A DNA stretch of 33,421 bases, taken from the NCBI GenBank assembly GCA_905182435.1, contig CAJJBN010000031.1:1-33421 (forward strand), given 5' to 3'. Below the pieces are notes generated by a model. It made no database searches. It was given only the letters and a program-made list of their open reading frames with translations, and was not told where the DNA came from. The position numbers were made by a program, and so were the translations under genes. The stretch's first letter is position 1; each line of letters opens with the position of its first letter. This document shows positions 1-8,438 of this stretch, piece by piece. The stretch is from Opitutaceae bacterium BACL24 MAG-120322-bin51 (lineage in GTDB: Bacteria; Verrucomicrobiota; Verrucomicrobiia; Opitutales; Coraliomargaritaceae).

Positions 1-29
1 CTGACTAATTTATGTTATCGGATTTGAAA

Positions 30-1097
30 TTAATAATTACTTATAATCGTGCGCAGTCGCATGTGTGCTTTGTCAAAGCCGATACGGATGGCTGGAATAA
101 TCTGCTGACGTAGAGCATGTTTTCCACGAATTTGAATGTTTGGCAGAATGCGAGCGCTCGGATTGTGTCGATCTTCAATAATCTTTGAGACGACAGCGAA
201 AGTATTATATTCTTCGAGCACGAGACGACGGGCTTCTTTGATTGAGTCGATGCGTTTATCGTATTCTCCATCTTCAATCGCCTTGCGGATAATGTTGAGG
301 CTTCCTTCGAAATCGTGGAGATTGATCGGAATGAAGCTGTCTTTTGGGAAATATTGATCTGCGTTTGGCGCACCATGGTAAAAAGGCAAGGTCATGCCGA
401 GGAAGGCATCAGACAGTTTTTCTGTCCACCAGTGGTCGCATTCGTGATTTTCGATAGCAACATGGTATTTATAGGAATCCAGTGAGGCGGCCTTATCGGG
501 TATTTCTTTAAAACCTTCTCCAAAACGGTCAAGTTCTGGTATTTCGGAACAGAGTTTTTCGGTGAATGCCAGTCGTTTAAAGTGCAGCGTGTGCTTTTGC
601 GCTTTTGCTGAGCACATGGTGGCAATGGTCTTTGATTTTTCTATTGGAGGATTATTGACAATGAAATTGTAGTTTTTGAGTCCGATATTATTATTTCGTG
701 TTGTATCTCCATAATACCAACGAAGTGCGGGCTGAGAGTGGATCTTGCCTTTATGTCGGATCGCCCAGTCTTCTTGGCCAGTGAGAACATTCGAAAATTG
801 TTTTAGAAACACACTACTGTAAGTGGTCACCGAAGAAGGCTCGCGAGTAATAAAGAGGCTGTGCTCAAAAGGACAGGCTAGTTCTTCAACGGCGGATCTT
901 GGATTAGAACCAATTTTGGCGGGTAGATCGTTTTCGGCGACAAACCAGTCGTAGTTCGGCTCAGTGGGGTCGAAGATGAAGTGGCACCGACCCCATACCG
1001 GATTACGATCCGGGAACTGGCGTATCCATTGGATAGGATCAGTTGAGAATTGACCCCTGTTGACAAATTTGACTCGGATGAGTGGCAGCTCAGACAT
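30..1097 (-). CDS. Glycosyltransferase family 10 (alpha-fucosyltransferase-like)
   Basis: A 355-residue protein that probably transfers fucose or a related sugar from a GDP-sugar onto a surface glycan. The C-terminal half carries the GT10 signature: a K-Y-H-V-A-I-E-N stretch near residue 212, then W-W-T-E-K-L-S-D-A-F, then P-F-Y-H-G-A-P, matching the Y-K-F-x-x-x-x-E-N ... T-E-K ... P-x-Y-x-G pattern of bacterial and animal alpha-1,3-fucosyltransferases. No signal peptide or membrane segment is visible, so it should act on the cytoplasmic side. The ATG at 1097 lies one base beyond the stop codon of the upstream GT9 gene, so the two are translationally linked at the end of the heptose/LPS operon. 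The family assignment is firm; the fucose donor and the acceptor are inferred. No GDP-fucose synthesis genes are in the window. Confidence 0.8.
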   Translation of the reverse strand: MSELPLIRVKFVNRGQFSTDPIQWIRQFPDRNPVWGRCHFIFDPTEPNYDWFVAENDLPAKIGSNPRSAVEELACPFEHSLFITREPSSVTTYSSVFLKQFSNVLTGQEDWAIRHKGKIHSQPALRWYYGDTTRNNNIGLKNYNFIVNNPPIEKSKTIATMCSAKAQKHTLHFKRLAFTEKLCSEIPELDRFGEGFKEIPDKAASLDSYKYHVAIENHECDHWWTEKLSDAFLGMTLPFYHGAPNADQYFPKDSFIPINLHDFEGSLNIIRKAIEDGEYDKRIDSIKEARRLVLEEYNTFAVVSKIIEDRHNPSARILPNIQIRGKHALRQQIIPAIRIGFDKAHMRLRTIISNY

Positions 1098-1098
1098 G

Positions 1099-2007
1099 CT
1101 AATTATAAATAAGGCTCCAGAGACCGGAGAGTGGGTGTGTGGTGTTATCGTAATAGTTGTCGATTATATCCGTGCATTGTGGCAGCTGTCCATCGGGGTA
1201 GTAAGTCTTGTCATAAAGCGCCGTGACCCATTTTTGCGCAGGAAGACTGATGGGAGATGTTGAGCCGAAAAGGCCGATTGTAGGCGTTTTCTCCACGGCC
1301 GATATGTGCATTGCGGCTGAATCGGTCGAAACGGTAAGGAAGGCTCCTTTCAAAATGTGCTTTAGCTCTGGCAGGCTCGTTTTGCCTGCGAGGACTTCCG
1401 TATCAAAGGGAATCTGGTCGCTGATCGAGCGGATATAATCGATTTCTTCGCGGGAACCTGTTAGCTTGAAGGGGAGACCAAACCGAGCATTGAGCTGGGT
1501 GGCAAACTCTTCCCACTTCCATGCAGGTAGCCGTTTTGCTGACCACTTTGCGCTGGAGCCAGTATTGAGCACGATATATCCACGAGGTTTTGGCTGATAG
1601 ATTAATCTAGCCGTGGCAGCAGCGTGCAGTTCTTTGACGAAGAGGGAGTAGGGAGGTGTTCTATTGGTATCGAAGCCATTGTGTTGTTTGGTCTGACTAA
1701 TCAACGTAGCCGTTCTACAAATGAAGCGGCAACGATCATTGCCTTGCAGGTCAATCAGGTCTGTGAAATGCCGATCACGAATTCGTTTAACTAAACGAAA
1801 GATGTTTAGAGGGTTTTTATTTGGTAATACGATAAAGTCAGGAAATTCATCCTCGTAAAATGCCTTTCCGATCGGAGAGGTTATAATACAGGGGGCCGGA
1901 TCCATTTCTCTCAATAGCGGCAGGGTGGCTGCAATGTCTCCGAGAGCACTGAACTTCATCACGGCGATCTTTTGAGAACTGACATTCATAGCAGGTGAAT
2001 TATGCAT
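1099..2007 (-). CDS. Glycosyltransferase family 9 (LPS heptosyltransferase-like)
   Basis: A 302-residue GT9 protein, expected to transfer heptose from ADP-heptose to lipid A-core. Support comes from the N-terminal F-S-A-L-G-D-I-A-A-T-L-P-L-L segment (the S-x-G-D-x-x-x-x-x-P motif after a short beta strand), a central V-L-N-T-G-S-S-A-K-W-S-A-K-R-L-P motif and a C-terminal S-T-D-S-A-A-M-H-I-S-A ... G-L-F-G-S-T-S-P block, which is the GT9 donor-binding region. The start at 2007 overlaps the end of rfaE1 by eight bases; an ATG at 1989 (sequence beginning MNVSSQK) is an equally possible start that would leave a short gap. It follows the ADP-heptose synthesis genes directly, which fits a heptosyltransferase. 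WaaC, WaaF and WaaQ types cannot be separated by eye. Confidence 0.85.
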   Translation of the reverse strand: MHNSPAMNVSSQKIAVMKFSALGDIAATLPLLREMDPAPCIITSPIGKAFYEDEFPDFIVLPNKNPLNIFRLVKRIRDRHFTDLIDLQGNDRCRFICRTATLISQTKQHNGFDTNRTPPYSLFVKELHAAATARLIYQPKPRGYIVLNTGSSAKWSAKRLPAWKWEEFATQLNARFGLPFKLTGSREEIDYIRSISDQIPFDTEVLAGKTSLPELKHILKGAFLTVSTDSAAMHISAVEKTPTIGLFGSTSPISLPAQKWVTALYDKTYYPDGQLPQCTDIIDNYYDNTTHPLSGLWSLIYN

Positions 2008-2977
2008 TGAATAGCTCTTCGCGTGTGATTGGTGTCGTGCCCAAATGACTGACTACAATGCCGGCAGCCTTATTGGCGAGGAATGTGGCCTTTTCGAGTG
2101 GTAGGCCGCTTGCGATGCTGGCTGTTAGGACAGCTACGACAGTATCTCCGGCACCGGACACATCGAAGACTTCTTGCGCGGCGGTCGGGATTCGACCGAT
2201 CATTTTGCCGTGCTCGCCTAGCAGCATACCGTCGGCTCCCAGTGTGATTACGAGTTTTTCGGGATTGTAAGCCTTGAAAATGGCTTTGCAGACCACTTCA
2301 TCATCTATGTCGTCATTGGCATCGTAGCCTGCCATTTGAAGTGCCTCACTGCGATTCGGAGTCATTAAACTCATGCCTGAGAGGTTTAGTTTGCGGCGCG
2401 GTTTGGGATCGACCACCAGCATAGGCGCTTTAGAGGAACCAGCAACCATCTTGTGGATGCCTTCGATTAATTCATTGGTGATGACTCCCTTTGCGTAGTC
2501 GGAAAAGAGCACGGCGTCGGCATTTAAGATTAGTGAAATGAATTCTTGATTCTCTAGTAAATGATGAAGTGCGTATGCCGCGGGTTTGGCTTCGCGGTCG
2601 ATGCGGCAGACTTGTTGCCTTTGAGCGACGACGCGGGTCTTTACGATCGTAGTCGCCTCGGTCTTTTGCCCCAAATGAGAGAGTTGTATCTGTCGTTCTG
2701 CGAGCACTTGCTTGAGTCGCGTGGATTCCTGGTCTTCGGAGTAGCTGCCGATTAAGGTTACTGGAGTTCCTAGACTGACTAAATTATTTGCCACATTGGC
2801 TGCGCCACCTGGGACGTAGCTATCTTTGGATACTGAGACCACCGGGACTGGCGCCTCCGGGGAAATGCGGGTGGAGTCACCAATAATATAGTGGTCCAAC
2901 ATAATGTCCCCGAGGATGACAATCTTGAGATTCGCAAACTTCGCAGCAAGCGCTTGATTTTCGGATAGTATGGGCAT
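2000..2977 (-). CDS. rfaE1: D-glycero-beta-D-manno-heptose-7-phosphate kinase (HldE kinase half)
   Basis: A PfkB/ribokinase-family kinase of 325 residues from the chosen start. It phosphorylates heptose 7-phosphate at O-1 in ADP-heptose synthesis. Visible features are the N-terminal I-L-G-D-I-M-L-D-H-Y-I motif, the substrate-binding P-G-G-A-A-N-V-A-N-N segment and the C-terminal D-V-S-G-A-G-D-T-V-V motif carrying the catalytic aspartate. The ATG at 2977 is preferred because it opens 14 bases after the gmhA stop and starts near the first beta strand; a start at 3031 would overlap gmhA by 40 bases and add a basic tail unlike the family. It is the stand-alone kinase half of what is a fused HldE in Escherichia coli; the nucleotidyltransferase half is the separate gene at 3578-4067. 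Confidence 0.92.
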   Translation of the reverse strand: MPILSENQALAAKFANLKIVILGDIMLDHYIIGDSTRISPEAPVPVVSVSKDSYVPGGAANVANNLVSLGTPVTLIGSYSEDQESTRLKQVLAERQIQLSHLGQKTEATTIVKTRVVAQRQQVCRIDREAKPAAYALHHLLENQEFISLILNADAVLFSDYAKGVITNELIEGIHKMVAGSSKAPMLVVDPKPRRKLNLSGMSLMTPNRSEALQMAGYDANDDIDDEVVCKAIFKAYNPEKLVITLGADGMLLGEHGKMIGRIPTAAQEVFDVSGAGDTVVAVLTASIASGLPLEKATFLANKAAGIVVSHLGTTPITREELFNA

Positions 2978-2991
2978 GTTTGCTGTGCGGG

Positions 2992-3558
2992 TTACTGCAT
3001 CCAATTTTCGTTTTCTACAAGTTCGAGCCATGCGTGCAAAATGAAGGTGTGCAGTTCTTGAATCCGGGCCGTGTTCTCACTCGGCACGATAATGCAATGA
3101 TCGGCAATGTGCTTGATTTTCCCGCCGTCCTTACCGCTGAGTAAAATAGTGGTTAGGCCTTTGGCATTTGCCGTTTCGAAGGCTTTTGCAATATTCTCAG
3201 AATTACCGCTAGTGGAGAAGCCCACAAGAATGTCGTTCTCTTTGCCCAAGGCTTTGATTTGGCGAGAAAAAATGGCATCAAAGCCGTAATCGTTACCGAT
3301 ACAGGTGAGAACCGAGGTATCGGTGTTTAAGGAGACTGCGGGGAGAGGGCGTCGATCATTACGATAGCGCCCAACGAGTTCTTCGCAGAGATGCATTGAG
3401 TCGGTCGCGCTGCCTCCGTTGCCACAGGCGAAAATAGTCTGTTCTTTTTTCAGGCGCTCAACGATGAGTTGTCCGATGTTTTCGACTGTCGACAGCTGAG
3501 AACTAAAGGCGTCAATACAGGCTTTTAGTTCTTCATAGTCCTTTTTGATGAAACTCAT
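2992..3558 (-). CDS. gmhA: Sedoheptulose-7-phosphate isomerase
   Basis: A 188-residue SIS-domain protein that converts sedoheptulose 7-phosphate to D-glycero-D-manno-heptose 7-phosphate, the first committed step of LPS heptose synthesis. The sequence shows the phosphosugar-binding A-C-G-N-G-G-S-A-T-D-S motif near residue 44, a G-N-D-Y-G-F-D segment, the S-T-S-G-N-S-E-N SIS motif and a C-terminal R-I-Q-E-L-H-T-F-I-L-H helix that holds the catalytic histidine of GmhA. Length is normal. It lies 19 bases after rfaE2 and 14 bases before rfaE1 in the same operon. Confidence 0.95.
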   Translation of the reverse strand: MSFIKKDYEELKACIDAFSSQLSTVENIGQLIVERLKKEQTIFACGNGGSATDSMHLCEELVGRYRNDRRPLPAVSLNTDTSVLTCIGNDYGFDAIFSRQIKALGKENDILVGFSTSGNSENIAKAFETANAKGLTTILLSGKDGGKIKHIADHCIIVPSENTARIQELHTFILHAWLELVENENWMQ

Positions 3559-3577
3559 AATTGATTTAAGTAAATGC

Positions 3578-4067
3578 TTATATTGAACCTGCCCGATTGA
3601 TTTTTTCGATCATAGAGGTCGTGCTAAAGCCTTTAAGAAATGGCAGGAAATGTATCGAAGTCCCGTTTGCTTCAAAAGCGGCACGTTCGCCCGGATGGAG
3701 CGTTTCGAGAGTGTAGTCGCCAGCTTTAGTATAGATATCGGGTTGAAGTTGCTCAATTTCGTTGATCATACGAGTTTGATTAAAGACAACCACTCGATCG
3801 ACGCAACTGAGTCCAGCGAGGCAATACGCTCGCTCAAGTTCGGGCTCGATTGGACGATGGGGCCCCTTGAGCGCCTGAACACTATCGTCGCCATTAAGCA
3901 TAATCCAAAGTTCATCTCCGAGCTTTCGAGATGCTTGTAAATAGGAAATATGACCGACGTGGAGCAGATCAAAGCAACCATTTGTCATGACCATCGCTAT
4001 CGCAGGCGCGTCCGTGCCCGAGCAGAGTGTCTGCAGCGAGTGTTAGCAGTTTGATGTCGGCTTTCAT
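3578..4067 (-). CDS. rfaE2: D-glycero-beta-D-manno-heptose 1-phosphate adenylyltransferase (HldE nucleotidyltransferase half), apparent frameshift
   Basis: A cytidylyltransferase-fold enzyme that adds AMP to heptose 1-phosphate. The core runs from T-N-G-C-F-D-L-L-H-V-G-H (the HxGH nucleotide-binding motif) to F-S-T-T-S-M-I-E-K-I at the C-terminus. The open frame holding this core can only start at an ATG at 3994, directly on the motif, leaving no N-terminal helix. In a neighbouring frame an ATG at 4067 opens MKADIKLLTLAADTLLGHGR, which resembles the usual RfaE2 N-terminal helix. Dropping one base near 3995-4012 joins the two into a protein of about 162 residues, the normal family size. I therefore annotate the whole region as one gene with a single-base frameshift; the shorter 138-residue reading is the alternative. 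It may still be active if translated from 3994. Confidence 0.8.
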
Positions 4068-4123
4068 TGTGGGTTCTCTTTGAGGTGTGAATTGTTGATG
4101 TGTGGATCTTCCGCTAGCGGCGG

Positions 4124-5096
4124 TTATCGCACTGGGTTGCTTCCATAGTCTTTGACTGCGTTTTGCAATGTGTAGCAATCTATATTGTAGCCTGTTGAGT
4201 AAAGTTTCTCGGTATTGGCGCAGGTATAATACTGATATTTGCCCTTTAATTGTTCAGGCATTTCGATGTAGCGGATATTGGCTGGTCGATCTAGGGCAGC
4301 AAAGATTGCCTCTGCTAGTGTATTCCAAGTGTTTGCTTGCCCGCTGCCGAGGTTGAAGAGGCCATTTACTTTAGGCGTATTGGCTAAGTGAATCGTCATT
4401 GCTACTGCGTCTTTCACGTAGAGAAAATCACGCATTTGGTTCCCATCGGTATAGTTGGGGTGGTAGCTTTTAAAGAGCGCGATCTCGCCATGGGTTAGAA
4501 TCTGTTCGTAGGACTTGGCAACTAGGCTGCGCATGTCTCCTTTGTGCCATTCATTAGGCCCGAATACGTTGTAATATTTAAGGCCTACTATCTTGTCCAG
4601 CCATCCCATTCGTTGTGCATAGCAGTCAAACATGTGCTTGGAGTAACCATACATGTTGAGCGGGCAAAGGCTATGGAGATCTTCAAGCGTGTCATCCATG
4701 CCCTTGCTTCCGTCGCCATAAGTTGCGGCACTTGATGCGTAAACGAAGCGGATGCCTTTTTTTATTGCGATGGCAGCCAGCGTTTTGGTGTATTCGTAAT
4801 TGTTTCGAATTAGATAGCTGGCATCTTTCTCGGTCGTCGCAGAGCAGGCGCCAAGAGTGGAAAATGGTTTCGAATTGGTCGAAATAATCCGGCTCCTCTT
4901 CCGCGAGTTCGATCAGATCGTCTGCTTCGATGTAATCCGCATAACGAAGAGGGATGAGGTTTTTGAATTTCTCGTCCTGACTTAGATATCTCTTGGCGAC
5001 GATGTCGGTCAAACCGGATTGATTGAGCGCGTGAATCAATGCGCTGCCGATGAAGCCAGCTGCTCCAGTTACTAATGTATATTTTGCTTCACTCAT
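4124..5096 (-). pseudogene. hldD: ADP-L-glycero-D-manno-heptose 6-epimerase, broken by one single-base frameshift
   Basis: An extended short-chain dehydrogenase that epimerises ADP-D-glycero-D-manno-heptose, the last step of the pathway. The N-terminal piece (from the ATG at 5096) has the NAD-binding T-G-A-A-G-F-I-G-S motif and reads to ...F-E-T-I-F-H. An extra base at about 4853-4858 then throws the frame. Reading in the other frame from there gives L-G-A-C-S-A-T-T-E-K-D-A-S, then Y-A-S-S-A-A-T-Y-G, then the catalytic M-Y-G-Y-S-K (YxxxK) and Y-Y-N-V-F-G-P-N-E, exactly as in HldD, down to the stop at 4124. Only one indel is needed and no other lesion is visible, so either the break is recent or it is a sequence error. 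The restored protein is about 323 residues, normal for the family. Confidence 0.9.
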
Positions 5097-5154
5097 TGTA
5101 TCGATTTCGGACCAAAGAATGTTTTAATAGATAGGTGGGCGTATCGGCTGACAA

Positions 5155-5827
5155 TTAAAATTTGATCAATTCTAGGATTTCAGAAACGCAGTCGGTGAAA
5201 TCTTTTTTAAATCGGTAAGAACCTAAAATGGTCTGATTAAAATGAGCTGCTTGAAGCTCTGGTTTGCCTGAAGCGACTGCCCACGCCTTGGCTCCTGCAT
5301 TCCAAGCGGTTTGGAGGTCAACCATTGTGTCCCCAATAACATGAAATTGGTCAGTGGTTTGGCCGGTATGCCTTGCGGCTTCATTGATGAAGCGAGCAGA
5401 TGGTTTGCGGTATCCAGTGGTCGTTTCGGGCGCTTCGGGCGCAATGCACCAACCTGCTATTGAGGTTGTTCTGATTTCAAGTAGCTGACTAAGCGCCGGC
5501 CGCGTGTACTTCTTCAATACTGAAGTAGCCACGTCCTACTCCTGATTGATTTGTAAAGATGAAGAATGGTATGCCTGCTTTGAGAATAGCATGAATGCTC
5601 TCTTTCACGCCTACAATTAGTCGTATTTGGCTTGGGTCGCTGACATAGTCGACGTGCTCGATTAAGGTGCCATCCCGATCCGCAACAATCGCATAAGGTG
5701 CTGAGCTTGGCTTAATTTTGGGTTTAACCAGAAATTTTCCATTTAAAACGACTCGTGGATGTGTGCAGAATCTAGCTAATGAACCTTTATTGATGCCTTC
5801 CGCGATGGGGTTTGTGGCTCGGAGCAT
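5155..5827 (-). pseudogene. gmhB: D-glycero-D-manno-heptose-1,7-bisphosphate 7-phosphatase (HAD family), broken by one frameshift
   Basis: A HAD-superfamily phosphatase that removes the 7-phosphate from heptose 1,7-bisphosphate. The first piece has the nucleophile motif A-D-R-D-G-T-L-I-E and motif II F-I-F-T-N-Q-S-G-V-G-R-G-Y-F, ending at a stop just after V-H-A-A-G-A. One extra base at about 5493-5503 separates it from the second piece, which continues L-S-Q-L-L-E-I-R, then C-I-A-P-E-A-P, then Y-R-K-P-S (motif III) and V-I-G-D-T-M-V-D-L-Q-T (motif IV). The zinc-binding cysteine cluster of the E. coli enzyme is absent, so this is the non-zinc subtype. The N-terminus from the ATG at 5827 is about 45 residues longer than usual before motif I, so the true start may be internal. 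It lies between the dehydrogenase and hldD in the heptose operon. Confidence 0.83.
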
Positions 5828-5865
5828 AAGCGCTTGTTGGCTTTGCTGACTGCCACTATTTCAAT

Positions 5866-7167
5866 CTACGCCTTGTAATAAAGTTTTGGGTGATTCTGTA
5901 TGCAGTTTCTGGTGTCCACGATCGGGCATTGGAATCCGGAGAAGTCATATGCGTGGTAGTCGGCGTGGTTAGTGGCCAGTAGGATCAGGTCGTAGTTATC
6001 TTCAATTGGGCTGGAGGTGCGTCCAGCTAGGTGCGGATGCTCGCGGGTGGGGCGGATGACTGGTATATGAGGGTCATTGTAAGTAACTTCGGCGCCGAGT
6101 GCTTCGAGCTTTTCGATCAAAACGTAACTGGGGGATTCGCGATCGTCATCGACGTTCGGCTTATAGGCGAGACCGAGGATGAGCACTTTAGAGCCACGAA
6201 CTGATTTCATCTGGTCATTCAGAGCACGGGTACAGACTTCGACGACATACTGGGGCATGGCGGTGTTGATTTCGCCGGCGAGTTCGATGAAGCGTGTGTG
6301 TTGGTCAAACTCGCGTGCTTTCCATGTTAGGTAAAACGGATCGATCGGGATACAGTGTCCGCCTAGCCCGGGGCCGGGGTAGAAGGGCATAAAACCGAAG
6401 GGCTTCGTTTTGGCAGCTGCGATCACCTCCCAGATGTCGATGTCCATGGCGCCGTAGATTACCTTGAGCTCATTCACGAGGGCGATGTTGACGGAGCGGA
6501 AGATGTTCTCAAGTAGCTTGGCGGCCTCGGCGACTTTACAGCTTTCAACTGGCACGATAGTGTGGATCGCATGGCTGTAGATGGCGATGGCTTTTTCGCG
6601 ACACGCCGGGGTGAGACCGCCGACGAGTTTTGGGATGCGTTCGACTTTACTTTCCGGGTTGCTCGGGTCTTCGCGCTCTGGCGAATAGGCCAGATGGAAA
6701 TCGACGCCGGCGGTCTTGCCTGAGCCTTGCTCGATGGCGCTTCGCAGTTCGTTCTCGGTGGTGCCCGGGTAGGTGGTGGACTCCAGGCAGACCACCGTGC
6801 CGTCTTTCAAATGAGGGGCGATGGAGGCTCCGGTTTCGAGGACGTAGGACAGGTCTGGCTCGCGGTATTGGTTCAATGGCGTCGGCACGCAGAGGATGAC
6901 GGCGTCGCAACTAGTCAGGCGGGAAAAGTCAGCTGTGGCGGAGAATCTGCCGTTGGCGTAGAGTTCTGTAATCCGTGCCGTTTCAATGTGGCCGATGTAG
7001 GATTCTCCCTTTTCGAGCGTTTCAATCTTTCGGGTATCCACATCGACGCCAATGACTGTTAATCCGGCATTCGCAAACTGTATCGCCAGTGGGAGGCCGA
7101 CATAGCCGAGACCAATGATTGCGATGGTCTGAGGGTTTGCTTGGGCGGGGGATGAGTTGTTCTCCAT
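5866..7167 (-). CDS. Nucleotide-sugar 6-dehydrogenase (UDP-N-acetylglucosamine/UDP-glucose dehydrogenase family, WbpA-like)
   Basis: A 433-residue NAD-dependent UDP-sugar dehydrogenase that oxidises C6 of a UDP-hexose or UDP-N-acetylhexosamine to the uronic acid. Domains in order: an N-terminal Rossmann fold with I-A-I-I-G-L-G-Y-V-G-L-P-L-A, the C-V-P-T-P-L segment, a central helical domain, the catalytic-cysteine motif P-G-P-G-L-G-G-H-C-I-P-I-D-P-F, and a C-terminal UDP-binding domain with G-L-A-Y-K-P-N-V-D-D-D-R-E-S-P. The cysteine context and overall sequence are closest to the WbpA/WecC group rather than to classic Ugd, so UDP-GlcNAc or UDP-ManNAc is the likely substrate, but this cannot be settled by eye. 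I chose the ATG at 7167; a TTG at 7203 in the same frame is possible. It lies between the GT4 gene and gmhB. Confidence 0.87.
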   Translation of the reverse strand: MENNSSPAQANPQTIAIIGLGYVGLPLAIQFANAGLTVIGVDVDTRKIETLEKGESYIGHIETARITELYANGRFSATADFSRLTSCDAVILCVPTPLNQYREPDLSYVLETGASIAPHLKDGTVVCLESTTYPGTTENELRSAIEQGSGKTAGVDFHLAYSPEREDPSNPESKVERIPKLVGGLTPACREKAIAIYSHAIHTIVPVESCKVAEAAKLLENIFRSVNIALVNELKVIYGAMDIDIWEVIAAAKTKPFGFMPFYPGPGLGGHCIPIDPFYLTWKAREFDQHTRFIELAGEINTAMPQYVVEVCTRALNDQMKSVRGSKVLILGLAYKPNVDDDRESPSYVLIEKLEALGAEVTYNDPHIPVIRPTREHPHLAGRTSSPIEDNYDLILLATNHADYHAYDFSGFQCPIVDTRNCIQNHPKLYYKA

Positions 7168-7271
7168 GTGCAGGGAGTGTGGATCGCGCCGATTTGTTGC
7201 CAAGCCTAATGTTTATTTATGCTGAGAAGTCGGCTCGTGCCTGCGTGGTATCAATTCTCCGATTGCATCAA

Positions 7272-8357
7272 TTACATGTATGCCTGAAGGGTGCTTTCTA
7301 GCATGCTTTGAAGGGTGAAGGGGGTTTCTTTACTAGGCGTTGGAGCTAGATCACTTGCCGCCCATTGATTGATGAGGCGGATGATTGACTTGGTGTCGCC
7401 CATCTCGACCTTGCCCTCTGGAAATAGCTCATTTAGGATTTCGCCAACACCGCCGTGCTGATAGCCGATCACGGGGATGCTCAGGGAGAGTGCCTCTAGT
7501 GTGGTCCGGCCAAAGGACTCGGGCTGCTGAGTGAGAATACAGCGGACTAATAGAAATAGATAGTATTTCTTTCAGATCGGAGCGGTGCCCGGTAAAAGTG
7601 ATGTGTGCGTCGAGGCCCAACTCTGTGACTTTTGCTTTCACTTCATCCAAGTAGTCCTGCTTCTTCGGGTCGGCGCCACCGGCGATGATTCCATGCACCC
7701 CATGGTCTTTCAACGCTGCGATCACTTGGAGGAAATCGGTGTGCCCTTTCAGTCGAGTGATACGACCCGGCAGAGTGAGAAGCTTCTTCGCCTTCGTTTC
7801 GGGATGTTTCGCATACCAATTTCTCTGCCATTCGCTAGACGGCTTGAATTTTGGATGATATTCGCAGGGATCGATACCACGATGAATAAGGATGATTTTG
7901 TGCAGTTGCGTACAGTGGAGACAATTGTATACATAACTACAGCCCGGCTATCGCAGATTACGCGCTCGCCACATGTCATGATTTTAGAATACCGATTCAC
8001 GGAATTGAAACCGTGCACAGTCGTCACGAGGCGCGGTCGGGTGGTCGGGTCCATCTTGCGCCATGCCAGGTAGGCCAGCCATGCGGGCAGGCGAGAGCGC
8101 AGGTGCAGGATGTCGGGTTTTTCGTCTTCGAATAATTTGCGCAGCACTTTGACCTGCTTGAGCGAACTGAGGCGTTTTTGGTGAACCGGCAGCGTAATGT
8201 GGCGGCTGCCTTCAGTCTCTAGTTGCTCGACGAGGCGTCCGCCGTTGGAAATGACAATCGATTCATGGCCCTGATCGGTTAGGTATTTGCCCACTTCGAG
8301 GGTGCCGCGTTCGACGCCGCCAGCGTTGAGTTCGGGGAGTATTTGAATGACTTTCAT
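7272..8357 (-). pseudogene. Glycosyltransferase family 4, broken by two frameshifts
   Basis: A GT4/GT-B glycosyltransferase in three overlapping frames. Piece one, from the ATG at 8357, has the acceptor-domain start [16 protein letters not shown] and H-L-R-S-R-L-P-A-W, up to G-E-R-V-I-C-D-S. After a one-base loss (or two-base gain) at about 7936-7946 the frame continues with [23 protein letters not shown] and F-T-G-H-R-S-D-L. A second indel at about 7545-7549 moves to Q-Q-P-E-S-F-G-R-T-T-L-E-A-L-S, the GT4 E-x7-E donor motif, then V-I-G-Y-Q-H-G-G-V-G-E-I-L, and the stop at 7272. The rejoined protein is about 361 residues, a normal GT4 length, with no large deletions. It is the first gene of the LPS operon; donor and acceptor sugars are not identifiable. 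Confidence 0.87.
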
Positions 8358-8377
8358 GGGATGCAGGCTAGGACTCG

Positions 8378-8421
8378 TTTTTTAATCACGGATTTCGCGA
8401 ATGGGCCCGGATATTTTGATG
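8378..8421 (+). repeat. TA-module-associated intergenic repeat, copy 1
   Basis: A stretch of about 44 bases between vapC (ends 8439) and the GT4 gene. It starts with a T-run, then a C-A-C-G-G-A-T-T core, then G-G-G-C-C-C-G-G-A-T and another T-rich tail. It aligns along its whole length, by my reading at roughly two thirds identity, with 9183-9228, which holds the same position relative to the second toxin gene. Confidence 0.5.
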
Positions 8422-8438
8422 GCTGGGGCAAGATCTAG

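Noticed and set aside
4124..5096. A programmed frameshift in hldD
   Set aside because: No slippery heptamer or downstream structure is visible at the break, and neighbouring genes show similar unrelated breaks.
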